Positions 32,316 to 41,209 are shown, counted from the stretch's first letter. The stretch is 64,000 nucleotides of DNA from Pseudomonas sp. Root71 (GCF_001429045.1 NZ_LMHY01000022.1:752-64751); one strand, 5' to 3'. Notes: generated from the letters alone by a model not told the origin. Numbers and translations: made by a program.

Positions 32316-34658
32316 ATGGCGAACAAACTCTCGCTCGGGCTGGTGATTGGCGGCGCCGTCGATTCATCCCTGGGCGCCGCCTTCAAGAATGTCAGCGGCG
32401 AAATGAAAAAGCTTGAGGCGCAAACCACCCGCGCCAAAGGTTTGCAGAAAGTCATCGGCGAAACCATACGTCTGCGCGATGAATGGAAAAAGGCTCACGA
32501 CAGTGGCGCGGCCAATGCCGACGCCTTGCTGCGCAAACTGGAAACCAACACCAGCAGCTTGCGCAAGCAGGGTGTCGAAGTCGGGCGCCTACGTCAGGAG
32601 TACCTGGCGTTGGGCAAGGTGGTGCGCAGTGCCGAGTTCAAAGCCAAAGGCATGGGGCAGGTCGAAGAGGGGCGGGAGAGCCTGCGCAGCGGATTTGGCA
32701 CGGCAGTGGCCGGTACCACCCTGGCTGCGGTGCCGACCAAGGTCAGCGCGGATTTTCAGGCGATCATCCGGGACATCGCGATCAAGTCCGGTACCGCCAA
32801 CACCCAACAGGAAGTGGACACCGCCCGCGACATCGTCCAGACCTCAAAAGACAGCGGCATGGCCAACACCCAAGTGGCCGACCTGGTGAACCAGTTGGTC
32901 GGCGGCGGCATGGAGTTGGCCGAGGCGCTGAAGTACGCCCCGGTGGCCGCCAAGTTTGCGGTCGGGCAGGGCGCGTCAGGCACCGACACGGCGAAAATGA
33001 TTCTGGCGATGCAGAACAACGCCAAGATCACCGACCCGAAGAAAATGGAACAGGCCTTGGCGTCGGTCGCGTTGCTGGGCCAGCAAGGCAGCTTCGAGGC
33101 GGCCGACATGGCCAAGTGGTTTCCGGAACTGCTGGCGCAGATGGCCGGCAGCGGCATCACCGGCCAGGAGGCGGTGACGCAACTGGGGGCCATGCTGCAG
33201 GTGCAGATCAAGAGCGCCGGCAGCGCCGATGAGGCGGCGAACAACCTGAAAAACTGGATCGCGAAAATCGGCTCGGGGGAAACTGTCAAAGGTTATGCCG
33301 ATGCCGGGATCGATTATCAGGGCTCGATGAACGCCGCCATTGCCAAGGGCCTGTCGACCTTTGAAGCCAGTTTTGAACTGGCTCGCCGCTACGTGGAAAA
33401 GACCGACCCGAAGAAGGCCAAACAGCTGGATCAGGGTCTGACCAAAATCAGCCAGGAGACGGATCCGGCCAAGGCACAAGCGATGGCCGATGCCCTGGCC
33501 GCGACCCTGCGCACCGGCGATGTGTTTGCCGATATGCAGGTCAAAACCGCGCTGATGGCGTACACCCAGAACAAGAAACTCTATGCGGATCTGAAAAGGG
33601 ATGCCGCGAACCCCAACGGCCAGCGCAAAGACATTCTCGACAAAAACCTGAACGAACGTCGCGAGAGCTCGTCGCAACGTTGGGCCGAAACCGGTCAGGC
33701 GTTCAACGATTCGCTGCGTGCGATCGGTGATGCCCTGCGGCCGGCGACGGATGCGCTGGCCAGCGGTATCGGTGCAGCAGCGCGTGGCTTGACCGCCTTG
33801 TCTGAGGAGACGCCCAAGGTGGTGCTGGGCCTGGCGGCGCTCAGTGCCGGAGCCTTGCTGGCGGGCAAGGCCTGGGCCGCGCTGAAGATCGGCCGGGGGC
33901 TGGTCAACATCGCGCGCGGCTCGGCCGGCGACCGGTCCAACATCGTGCAGCGGGTATTCGTGACCAACGCGAATGACGGCGATGACGACGGGGTGGATCA
34001 CGATTCAGGTCGAAAGAGAAAAGGCCCTGCACGTCGGCCGTCCCGTGGCATGAAAGTGGGCGGGGCGCTGGCGGTGGTCGGTGCCGGCGTTCAGATGCTG
34101 GACACTTACCAGAACGCCATCACCCGTGATGAAAAGGCCGAAGGCTACGGCGAGGCGGCGGGTGGTCTGGCCGGTGGTTTGGCCGGTGCAGCAGCGGGTG
34201 CCGCCATCGGCTCGGTCATCCCGCTGCTCGGTACCGCGGTGGGTGGGATGATCGGTGCCTGGCTCGGGGCGATGGGCGGCGGTGACGTGGGCGCGACCAT
34301 GGGCAAGACGTTGTTTGGCGGGCCGGACATCCCGGTCGTACCCAACGCACCGCTCGGCCTCTTTCCTATGCCCGCCGGTCAGGGGGTTGGCGCGGTCGTG
34401 CGCGCGATGGACAGTGCCCCCGCCGCGCCGGTCACAGCGGCGGCATTGATGTCGAGCACCGCAGCCAAGACACCCGAATGGCCGAAGGTCGATCAGCAAT
34501 TCACCTTCGCCCCGGCCCCGGTGTTTCAGGTGCACGGTGATGTGAAAGACCCGGCGCAACTGGTCCAGGAATTGATGCCGTATCTGCGCCGTCAGTTTGA
34601 AGACTTCGCCCGGGAGGCGCGCGCCCGGCAGTTGTTTGATGCACCCCACGTGGGTTGA
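32316..34658 (+). CDS. Tail tape measure protein
   Basis: A 780-residue protein. The N-terminal half is helical and Ala/Lys-rich (MKKLEAQTTRAKGLQKV). A central domain has the TP901-type tape measure pattern (about 140-330). Near 575-680 a Gly/Ala-rich hydrophobic stretch (GGLAGGLAGAAAGAAIGSV) probably inserts in the host membrane. It sets tail length and is injected ahead of the DNA. It directly follows the E/E' chaperone frames, as in P2. Confidence 0.92.
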   Translation: MANKLSLGLVIGGAVDSSLGAAFKNVSGEMKKLEAQTTRAKGLQKVIGETIRLRDEWKKAHDSGAANADALLRKLETNTSSLRKQGVEVGRLRQEYLALGKVVRSAEFKAKGMGQVEEGRESLRSGFGTAVAGTTLAAVPTKVSADFQAIIRDIAIKSGTANTQQEVDTARDIVQTSKDSGMANTQVADLVNQLVGGGMELAEALKYAPVAAKFAVGQGASGTDTAKMILAMQNNAKITDPKKMEQALASVALLGQQGSFEAADMAKWFPELLAQMAGSGITGQEAVTQLGAMLQVQIKSAGSADEAANNLKNWIAKIGSGETVKGYADAGIDYQGSMNAAIAKGLSTFEASFELARRYVEKTDPKKAKQLDQGLTKISQETDPAKAQAMADALAATLRTGDVFADMQVKTALMAYTQNKKLYADLKRDAANPNGQRKDILDKNLNERRESSSQRWAETGQAFNDSLRAIGDALRPATDALASGIGAAARGLTALSEETPKVVLGLAALSAGALLAGKAWAALKIGRGLVNIARGSAGDRSNIVQRVFVTNANDGDDDGVDHDSGRKRKGPARRPSRGMKVGGALAVVGAGVQMLDTYQNAITRDEKAEGYGEAAGGLAGGLAGAAAGAAIGSVIPLLGTAVGGMIGAWLGAMGGGDVGATMGKTLFGGPDIPVVPNAPLGLFPMPAGQGVGAVVRAMDSAPAAPVTAAALMSSTAAKTPEWPKVDQQFTFAPAPVFQVHGDVKDPAQLVQELMPYLRRQFEDFAREARARQLFDAPHVG

Positions 34659-34667
34659 GGACGTGAA

Positions 34668-35525
34668 ATGGCGGATGAAAAAACTTACCTGCAGCACCTG
34701 CAGGGCGGGCTGAAGTACATGGTCGACGCGGGGGAGGCCGGGCGCACTGACCTGGAGTCCATGACTGGACCCATGAATGGCGCGCTCAATGAGATTAGTG
34801 GGGCGGCCGATGCGCTGGAAGGTCTGCCCTTTATCAGCGAGGACCTGAGCGACAAGACCCGGCGTCTGCAGGATGCGATCAACTCGGCGCAGGCCAAGAT
34901 TGGCAAGGTCGCCAGCTTCTATAACCAGACCCAGCGCGCGCTGGCCCAGTTTGATGAGCACTTTTCCGCCCTGACCGAACAGATCGGCCGCTTCGGCGCG
35001 GCGTTCAACAAGGTGGCCGGCAAGGCCAATGCCGCGTTGGGCAACATCTTTCCCACGGAATGGTTTGCCGGCGACATGTCACCGATTCCCGACGCGGTGA
35101 AGCCGTTTCCGCACCTGCTGATCCTCTACCCGCTGAAAGCCAATGAGCGGCCGTACTACTTCAACCTGGACACGGCAGCCTTCGATGAACTGCGCCGGCA
35201 GACGGCGTTTCGCTGGGCCGCGCAGGAACGCCTGACGCGGCGTCCGGCGCAGCAGGCGGTGGGGCTGGGTGAGGAGAAAATCACCATCAAGGGCGCGATC
35301 TACCCGAGCTTCAAAGGCGGGCTGAAGCAGCTGGATAGGTTGCGCAGCATCGGTGCCAAGTTGCTGCCGCTGAACCTGACCACGGGTTATGGCGAGGTGC
35401 TGGGCAACTGGGTTTTGACCAATATCGAAGAAGAGCAAAGCGCTTTGCTGCCCGGGGCTATCCCGCGCAAGCAGGGCTTTTCATTGGAGTTCGTCCGTTA
35501 TGGCGATGATCTGCAGAACAGCTGA
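34668..35525 (+). CDS. Tail protein U with N-terminal extension
   Basis: A 285-residue protein. The C-terminal half (about 145-285, LKANERPYYFNLDTAAFDEL then FKGGLKQLDRLRSIG) matches P2 gpU. The first 130 residues (QHLQGGLKYMVDAGEAGRTDL, then long helices) are an added helical domain, so it is about 125 residues longer than P2 gpU (about 160). It would act at the baseplate-tube junction. It overlaps gene X by 26 bases. Confidence 0.85.
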   Translation: MADEKTYLQHLQGGLKYMVDAGEAGRTDLESMTGPMNGALNEISGAADALEGLPFISEDLSDKTRRLQDAINSAQAKIGKVASFYNQTQRALAQFDEHFSALTEQIGRFGAAFNKVAGKANAALGNIFPTEWFAGDMSPIPDAVKPFPHLLILYPLKANERPYYFNLDTAAFDELRRQTAFRWAAQERLTRRPAQQAVGLGEEKITIKGAIYPSFKGGLKQLDRLRSIGAKLLPLNLTTGYGEVLGNWVLTNIEEEQSALLPGAIPRKQGFSLEFVRYGDDLQNS

Positions 35526-35706
35526 CGGAGATCTGCTCGACACCCTGTGCCACCACTATTATGGCCACCTGAACCGCAGCGTCGAGTCGGTACTGGCAGC
35601 CAATCAGGGCCTGGCCGATGAGCCACAGCCATTCCGGGCCGGCGTGCTTATCACGCTGCCGGACCTGGTGGTGGAGACTGACAGCGTCATTTCGTTGTGG
35701 GATTGA
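35500..35706 (+). CDS. Tail protein X (LysM-like)
   Basis: A 68-residue P2 gpX-like protein (GDLLDTLCHHYYGHLNRSVES, then VLAANQGLADEP and AGVLITLPD), which is the LysM fold. It is a baseplate hub component encoded between U and D, as in P2. Confidence 0.9.
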   Translation: MAMICRTADGDLLDTLCHHYYGHLNRSVESVLAANQGLADEPQPFRAGVLITLPDLVVETDSVISLWD

Positions 35707-35717
35707 TCCCATTACCC

Positions 35718-35745
35718 AGCCCGCCGAGTGCGGGCTTTTTCTTGT
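35718..35745 (+). terminator. Hairpin before gene D
   Basis: AGCCCGC / GCGGGCT stem with a 5-base loop followed by TTTTTCTTGT, just before the CTGGAG site of the next gene. Confidence 0.65.
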
Positions 35746-35758
35746 CTGGAGTGCCGAT

Positions 35759-36793
35759 ATGCAACCGCTTTTTCGCATCGTCGCCGACGGCGCCGACATC
35801 ACCACCTTGATCAATGATCGGCTGGTCTCTCTGCAGTTGTCCGATCGGCCCGGCATGGCCTCGGATTCATTTGAGCTGCGCATTGATGACCGTGACGGCG
35901 CGGTGTCGCTGCCTGTGCGTGGCGCGAGCATCGAAGTCTACCTGGGTTATGCCGGCGCCGAACTGACGCGCATGGGCCGCTACACCGTGGACGAAGTGGC
36001 CGTTTCCGGTCCGCCGGACACGCTGGTGATCAGCGGCAAGGCCAGCGACATGCGCGGCAGCGGCAAGACCACGCGCAGCGGCAGTTGGGAGGATGTCAGC
36101 CTGGCGCAAATTGTGGGTGACGTCGCCGCCCGCAATGGCTGGCAGCCGTCGTGTCCGGTCGATACCCGGGTGCCACGTATTGATCAGCTCAATGAGTCGG
36201 ACTTCAATTTCATCACCCGGGTGGCCAAGAAGCACGACTGCACCGCCAAGGTGGCCAACGGCAAGCTGCTGGTCTTGCCGCGACAGGGCGGGCAGAGCGC
36301 CAGTGGCAAGGCCTTGGCGGTGATCACCTTGCAACGCAATGATGTGACCCGATGGCAGTTTCGCTTGAGCGACCGCAGTGCCCATCAAGGGGTCAGCACC
36401 CAGTACCAGGACCCGGCTAGCGGCGAGCTGCTGATCTCGCACCTGGACAACCCGAACGTGCCCGAAGGGCTGCCGCCGGTGCATACCGATCGCCATCTCT
36501 ATCCGGACCGCACGGCGGCCGATGAGGCGGCCAAGGCCCGTCTGGCGGCGTTCAATCGTTCGACCGCCTCGGTACGTCTCGACCTGCCGGGTCGGACCGA
36601 CCTGTTTGCCGAAGTCATGATCCAGGCCCAAGGCTTCAAGCACGGCCTCGATGGCGAGTACCTGGTGGAGTCGGTAGATCACACCTTCACCCCGTCCGGC
36701 TGGACGGTGTCGGTGGAGTGCAATGGCGGCAAGGAGGGCAAGGCCAAGGCCTCCGGCAAGGCAGAGAAGGTCGTGCTCGAAGTGGCTGGTTGA
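35759..36793 (+). CDS. Late control / baseplate hub protein D
   Basis: A 344-residue P2 gpD-like protein (FRIVADGADITTLINDRLVSL at the start; SFELRIDDRDGAVSLP; central DQLNESDFNFITRVAKKHDC; C-terminal VESVDHTFTPSGWTVSVEC). It forms the hub on which the spike sits. ATG at 35759 follows a CTGGAG site. It is the last recognised virion gene; the position normally taken by lysis genes is occupied by a methylase. Confidence 0.92.
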   Translation: MQPLFRIVADGADITTLINDRLVSLQLSDRPGMASDSFELRIDDRDGAVSLPVRGASIEVYLGYAGAELTRMGRYTVDEVAVSGPPDTLVISGKASDMRGSGKTTRSGSWEDVSLAQIVGDVAARNGWQPSCPVDTRVPRIDQLNESDFNFITRVAKKHDCTAKVANGKLLVLPRQGGQSASGKALAVITLQRNDVTRWQFRLSDRSAHQGVSTQYQDPASGELLISHLDNPNVPEGLPPVHTDRHLYPDRTAADEAAKARLAAFNRSTASVRLDLPGRTDLFAEVMIQAQGFKHGLDGEYLVESVDHTFTPSGWTVSVECNGGKEGKAKASGKAEKVVLEVAG

Positions 36794-36993
36794 GTGCCCG
36801 GGCGCGTAAATCGGCCTGAGTTAGAAGTCTCAAAATCAAAGTAAAAGGAGCGGCGAGGCTGGGTGCGTCAACACCCAGCCTGGCCACCGTCCCCGCAGAT
36901 TGTCCCTGCAAGTCCCGCCAAGGCTCCTGCTCTGTGCACAAAGCACAGCGAGCCTAGCACCTGTTTATTTATACAGTAAAGGTCTTGCTATCC

Positions 36994-37788
36994 ATGTCTT
37001 CACCCATCATCCCTTGGATGGGCGGCAAACGCCGCCTGGCCGATCGCCTTATTCCGCTGTTTCCACCTCACGAATGCTACGTCGAAGTCTTTGCCGGCGG
37101 CGCCGCGTTGTATTTCATGCGACCTCAGGCGGCGCCCGTCGAAGTGCTCAACGACATAAACGGCGACCTGGTGACGCTGTACCGCGTGGTGCAGAATCAC
37201 CTCGAGGAGTTCGTGCGTCAGTTCAAGTGGGCGCTCAGTTCGCGGCAGGTGTTCGAGTGGCAGAAGATGACCCGCCCGGAAACCCTCACCGACATCCAGC
37301 GTGCCGCGCGATTTTTCTACCTGCAGCATCATGCCTTCGCCGGCAAGGTGTCCGGGCAGACGTTCGGCACCGCGACCACTGGCCCGGCCATCAATCTGCT
37401 CCGTATCGAGGAAAATCTCTCGGCCGCCTGGCAGCGTTTGTCCGGCACCTACGTCGAGAACCTTCCGTGGCTTGAATGCGCCGAACGCTACGACCGTGTC
37501 CATACCTTCCACTACATGGACCCGCCTTATTGGCAGACCGCCGGTTATGGCGTCGATTTCCCGTTTGAGAATTACGAGCGCATGGCCAACTTCATGCGCC
37601 GCTGCAAGGGTAGGGTAATGGTCAGCATCAACGACCACCCCGACATTCGCCGAGTGTTCGAGGGCTTTCACTTTGAGACGCTGGATATCCGCTACACCAC
37701 GACCAATCAGCGCCAAGGCAAGGCCGAAGTCAGCGGTGAACTGGTGATCATGAACTGGGAACCAGCAGCACTTGGCGGGCTATTTTGA
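36994..37788 (+). CDS. DNA adenine methylase (D12 class)
   Basis: A 264-residue N6-adenine methyltransferase with WMGGKRRL at the start, the SAM-binding FAGG (33-36) and the catalytic DPPY (176-179). It resembles Dam/T4-type enzymes. ATG at 36994 is chosen over an in-frame TTG at 36985. It could protect phage DNA against restriction or alter methylation of host regulatory sites. A gap of 200 bases separates it from gpD, so it may be an independent late or accessory unit. Confidence 0.92.
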   Translation: MSSPIIPWMGGKRRLADRLIPLFPPHECYVEVFAGGAALYFMRPQAAPVEVLNDINGDLVTLYRVVQNHLEEFVRQFKWALSSRQVFEWQKMTRPETLTDIQRAARFFYLQHHAFAGKVSGQTFGTATTGPAINLLRIEENLSAAWQRLSGTYVENLPWLECAERYDRVHTFHYMDPPYWQTAGYGVDFPFENYERMANFMRRCKGRVMVSINDHPDIRRVFEGFHFETLDIRYTTTNQRQGKAEVSGELVIMNWEPAALGGLF

Positions 37789-37986
37789 GGTGACTGATTT
37801 CCTCAGGGCGTGAAGCTGCCAGTCAGCAACGGCAGAGCTCGGCCAGCCGCCGCTCAGCCCAGAGCGATCATCAGCCAAAAGCGGATCACAGTGAAAAGTA
37901 GCCATCAGCGCATCGAACAAAATATGGCGGAATGTTGTGCGTAGAGCTTTCGGTTGCACCGAGGAGATCAGGGTCGACCCAGCCAC
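37780..37986 (-). CDS. Possible small gene, opposite strand
   Basis: A frame whose last 40 codons read like protein (DPLLADDRSGLSGGWPSSAVADWQ is the clearest part, shown here only in outline: DPLLADDR, then WPSSAVADWQLH). It overlaps the methylase end by nine bases. The start is unclear: GTG at 37986, or a downstream ATG at about 37902 without a clear ribosome binding site. It may be real but could also be chance. Confidence 0.3.
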   Translation of the reverse strand: MAGSTLISSVQPKALRTTFRHILFDALMATFHCDPLLADDRSGLSGGWPSSAVADWQLHALRKSVTSK

Positions 37987-38106
37987 AGCGTTAATCGGAC
38001 CTAAAAACCGTGTTAAACCTCGGAGACAAGGACGTAAGCGTGTTTTTTCTTGTTATCTCGATTATGCTTGCTGGCACCTTGATCCGACATTGGAACTACG
38101 TAAGTC

Positions 38107-38490
38107 ATGGCAGACCCAATCTGGAGTGTCCTGCAACAGGCGCTAGCAAGCGGATCTCGCTCAACTGTACTCAAGCCTTTGGGTTGGCTAGTAGCCCTCA
38201 CACTCGCCGGAGCAATCTCAGCATTTTCGCTTAACCCCACAATTTGGTTCTCTAACGTACTTGGGGGGATGTGCGTACTTTCGATTATACTTTACATTGT
38301 TGCTTATATTTACTTCGCAATAACTGACAAAGACGCCCTGCGCAGCGAAAAATATTCGATCCAAAAACTGGCAATCAAAAACGGCTTTATTGGCGACGAC
38401 CAAACTGGCTACATACCTTTGAAGCAAAGCACATATCAGCACCAGGATTTAATAGGTTCCGAAGTTCCAAAAGCAAAGGCGGAAGGATAA
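38107..38490 (+). CDS. Two-TM membrane protein of a two-gene cassette
   Basis: A 127-residue protein with two membrane segments (about 24-43 and 52-73) and a cytosolic tail of about 50 residues (DALRSEKYSIQKLAIKNGF). The next gene starts in its stop codon (TAATG), so they are translated together. Two TM helices with a short soluble tail beside a small Cas2/SinR-like protein resembles effector-sensor pairs in nucleotide-signalling or CRISPR-related conflict systems. That is inference; no family was recognised with confidence. Confidence 0.65.
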   Translation: MADPIWSVLQQALASGSRSTVLKPLGWLVALTLAGAISAFSLNPTIWFSNVLGGMCVLSIILYIVAYIYFAITDKDALRSEKYSIQKLAIKNGFIGDDQTGYIPLKQSTYQHQDLIGSEVPKAKAEG

Positions 38491-38789
38491 TGAAAAAGCG
38501 TTTCATCATCCTCCTCGATTCAACCGAGGACGCACAAAACAAAGCTCTAATTGAATGGGTTAAAGAAAATAAACTAGGCTGGTGGCACTGGTTTCAAAAT
38601 TCTTGGCTTTTGGCCTCACACTCAGAAAACTGGACGTCTGGAGTGATCAGGGACAAACTTTGCGAATTATTCCCCGACGCAAATAGTCTAGTGTTTGAGC
38701 TTAATGAAGGCGAAGGTACCTGGTCAGGATTTGGCCCAAATAAAGAGCCCAAGGATATGTTCGGTTGGCTAAGAAAAAATTGGGAATGA
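38490..38789 (+). CDS. Small Cas2/SinR-like protein of a two-gene cassette
   Basis: A 99-residue protein. It opens with a strand (KRFIILLDST), then a helix (NKALIEWVKEN) and the aromatic box LGWWHWFQNSWLLASH. A helix (SGVIRDKLCELF) and a strand (SLVFELNEG) precede TWSGFGP. The order strand-helix-strand-helix-strand with W-W-H and S-W-L boxes is what I know from SinR/Cas2-like ferredoxin folds. It lacks the first-strand catalytic Asp context I could call with certainty, apart from D10. Coupled to the 2-TM gene by TAATG. Confidence 0.6.
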   Translation: MKKRFIILLDSTEDAQNKALIEWVKENKLGWWHWFQNSWLLASHSENWTSGVIRDKLCELFPDANSLVFELNEGEGTWSGFGPNKEPKDMFGWLRKNWE

Positions 38790-39023
38790 AATCGCTTTTC
38801 GACATTCATAATGAGAAGCCTAGAGCAATCGGATGAGCGTTAGTAAATTTCAATGGAGAAGCCTACGCGGGACATAGGCGGCCCTAAGCGGCGGTGGTTT
38901 TTCACACTAACTGGCCTGAAAACGTGCCAATCGCTGTTTTACTTGATGCTGCACCTCGATTTTAATATGGTTTTGTACTCGTATTTGCGCACTTAAACAA
39001 CTCAATTTAATAGTAGGTTCCAA
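38790..39023. other. Intergenic, AT-rich
   Basis: No gene seen. It should hold the end of the two-gene cassette and the promoter of the DGQHR gene; no clear terminator hairpin or promoter pair is recognised. Confidence 0.4.
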
Positions 39024-39998
39024 TTGACCACTCAAAATATATCTGTGACTTTGATCACGCAAGGGGAGCATAAATTTTATTCAGGCACTATGGAGATTGA
39101 TATAGTCGCCGCCACTTGCTCGACTAATCCTCGTGAAGAGGATCCGCAAAAAGGCTTTCAAAGAACCCTTGACGAAAAGCGAGCTCTGTCAATTGCTGAG
39201 TATATTAAAGTTGGCGGAACAATACCGTCGAGTATAATCCTCTCAGCACAGCCTGATTCAAATTTGACTTACAATTCCAAGAACAAAACTATTTCTTTTA
39301 ATGATACTCATGGTTCTTTTTTGATACTGGACGGACAGCATCGCGTCTACGGCTTTAGAAAACTAATGAATGAAGGTGTCAAGTACCGAGTTCCGGTAAT
39401 TATTTATAACGATCTCTCCCCCACGCAAGAGGCCAGGATATTCATTGATATAAATACGCTTCAGCGACCAGTGCCGAAAGAGCTTCTTTTGGATATTAAG
39501 CGTTTGGCTCAGCGTGAATCCACCGATGAACGTATGCTTGATGAGCTTTTCACTAATTTTGAGATCGAACCAGATAGCTACCTATTCAACAAGTTGAGTC
39601 GAATTGACAAGAAAAAAGGGAAGCTATCCAAGGTCACATTTTACGACTCGATGAAGCCGCTGCTTAAAGAGTTTAATATTTCGAATACCGATCGACTATA
39701 TAAAATTATAAACTCTTTTTTTATGGCAGCTAACGATGTGGCAGAGGCCGACCAATTTAACCTTTCCGATATAATTACAAAAGCTACATTGTTTAAAATT
39801 TTGGTTGCTCATTCGAGAGCTGTGATAACAATGATCTCGGACAATAATCCAGAAGACATAGACAAAATTAGCGAGCACAAAAAATACCTCAGAAGGTCCT
39901 TACCTGGTTCCTTTCAAGAAATCTCCGACTCAAAGACTTATCTGAAGTCTGTTGAAGTCCTTGATAGGAAACTTCTACGCCGCAATATTACTATCTGA
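39024..39998 (+). CDS. DGQHR-domain protein (DndB-like)
   Basis: A 324-residue protein with the family motif LDGQHRVYGFRK (about 108-119) and, after it, VPVIIYNDLSPTQEARIFIDIN, with NTLQRPV later. DGQHR proteins include DndB and partners in DNA-modification and phage-defence islands. The start is TTG at 39024, with no strong site, so it may lie further in. The DNA is AT-rich compared with the phage structural genes. Its stop overlaps the next start (TGATG), so the two form a unit. Confidence 0.85.
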   Translation: MTTQNISVTLITQGEHKFYSGTMEIDIVAATCSTNPREEDPQKGFQRTLDEKRALSIAEYIKVGGTIPSSIILSAQPDSNLTYNSKNKTISFNDTHGSFLILDGQHRVYGFRKLMNEGVKYRVPVIIYNDLSPTQEARIFIDINTLQRPVPKELLLDIKRLAQRESTDERMLDELFTNFEIEPDSYLFNKLSRIDKKKGKLSKVTFYDSMKPLLKEFNISNTDRLYKIINSFFMAANDVAEADQFNLSDIITKATLFKILVAHSRAVITMISDNNPEDIDKISEHKKYLRRSLPGSFQEISDSKTYLKSVEVLDRKLLRRNITI

Positions 39999-40927
39999 TG
40001 GAGATTAACAAATTAATTCGCTTATTTACGCCCTTGGCAGTGGAGGGGGTATGGGCCGTCAAGCGTAACTCGCACGAACGCTTGGTCGAAAGACTGAATG
40101 ATCTAGAGTTTGTGTCAAGAAGTCTTATCAAAACAGATAAAATATTAACTGTAGAGCTGCAAATTTTAGACGAGGCGTTGCTGTATAGATTGCTTGCAGG
40201 TGAGGCAAACAAATTTCTTCTGGCCTCAAGACTGACATACAGCCGCTCTGCCCAGGACCAAGTAGCAAATGCTTCTTGGCAAACGGTTGAGCACTATTAT
40301 GCCGCTTATTATGCTGTGCATTATTTGTTGCGAATCACTGGTGTAAGCGTAACCAACTTAGATGACGGCGGCGCACGAATCATTGAGTCTAGCAGTTTGG
40401 GTGCCATTGCACCGAACACGGTTCCTGCGGGTCTTTATTTGATGAGTTATGATAAGAGCTCAAAGATATTGACTTTGAAAAAAGAACTAAAAAAAGCAGG
40501 CGGTGGATCGCATCAGCAGCTTTGGACATTGTGGGAGAGGCTGGTGGAAAAGTTGGACGCCGGCACAAACCAAGACCCTGTTGAATATACTAGTGTTTCT
40601 GTTGCGCTTGCGGTACACAAAAGTTTTCTCGTGAAGTCGACAGCCAAATACAATCCGCCCGACATAAGAGGGGAAATAAACTATCAGTTCAAAGGTGGTT
40701 CTTGGAAGTTTGAGGATAATGCAAAAAATGTGGTAGGAAGATTGCAGCGCGCAATATCAAGCATGCAGGTATCTGCACCAACGAATACCGCGACACCAGA
40801 AGGATTGGTTTCGCACAATAATTTCATTATTGAGTTCGCTAAGCTTGTATTTATCCACTCATCTAAGAGCTATCCAAGCGGGATTGGTCACTCTCTGGCA
40901 AACCAATATGCAGATTATTTGATTTAG
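39998..40927 (+). CDS. Unknown protein with HEPN-like helix, partner of the DGQHR gene
   Basis: A 309-residue protein, mostly helical. Residues about 94-112 (WQTVEHYYAAYYAVHYLLR) have the aromatic helix pattern of HEPN-type or nucleotidyltransferase-partner domains. A classical Rx4-6H RNase motif is not evident. The start overlaps the DGQHR stop (TGATG). AT-rich. Together they may form a two-gene defence cassette; the pairing is seen, the role is inferred. Confidence 0.65.
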   Translation: MEINKLIRLFTPLAVEGVWAVKRNSHERLVERLNDLEFVSRSLIKTDKILTVELQILDEALLYRLLAGEANKFLLASRLTYSRSAQDQVANASWQTVEHYYAAYYAVHYLLRITGVSVTNLDDGGARIIESSSLGAIAPNTVPAGLYLMSYDKSSKILTLKKELKKAGGGSHQQLWTLWERLVEKLDAGTNQDPVEYTSVSVALAVHKSFLVKSTAKYNPPDIRGEINYQFKGGSWKFEDNAKNVVGRLQRAISSMQVSAPTNTATPEGLVSHNNFIIEFAKLVFIHSSKSYPSGIGHSLANQYADYLI

Positions 40928-41209
40928 TGTATTAAAATGTATATTGCTGTTTCCAATTTTCCGATATCACATCGTGGCTTTTTGCTTGTGCAGAGTCGCA
41001 TTATCTATCGTCATTAGATATGGAAAAACGCTTACACTGCTCTAGCGATCTAGGTGGCTGTTATTCGAAGATATGCCAAACAGGATATTAGAGTGCAGGA
41101 TGATATTATTTAGAACAACGCTAATTTGTTCCGCTTTTTTGTAGTGGGGGACCTATAAAAGATGTTCTCTGAATGATCTCATTTTTTATAGGTGTGCGTG
41201 GCTTTCTTC
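40928..41209. other. Intergenic between convergent cassettes
   Basis: About 280 AT-rich bases between two convergent units. I see no gene and no strong terminator hairpin. It marks the join between the DGQHR pair and the three-gene minus-strand unit. Confidence 0.4.

Noticed and set aside
38490..38789. A true CRISPR Cas2
   Set aside because: No repeats, no cas1 or other cas genes nearby; only the general strand/helix and aromatic pattern is similar.
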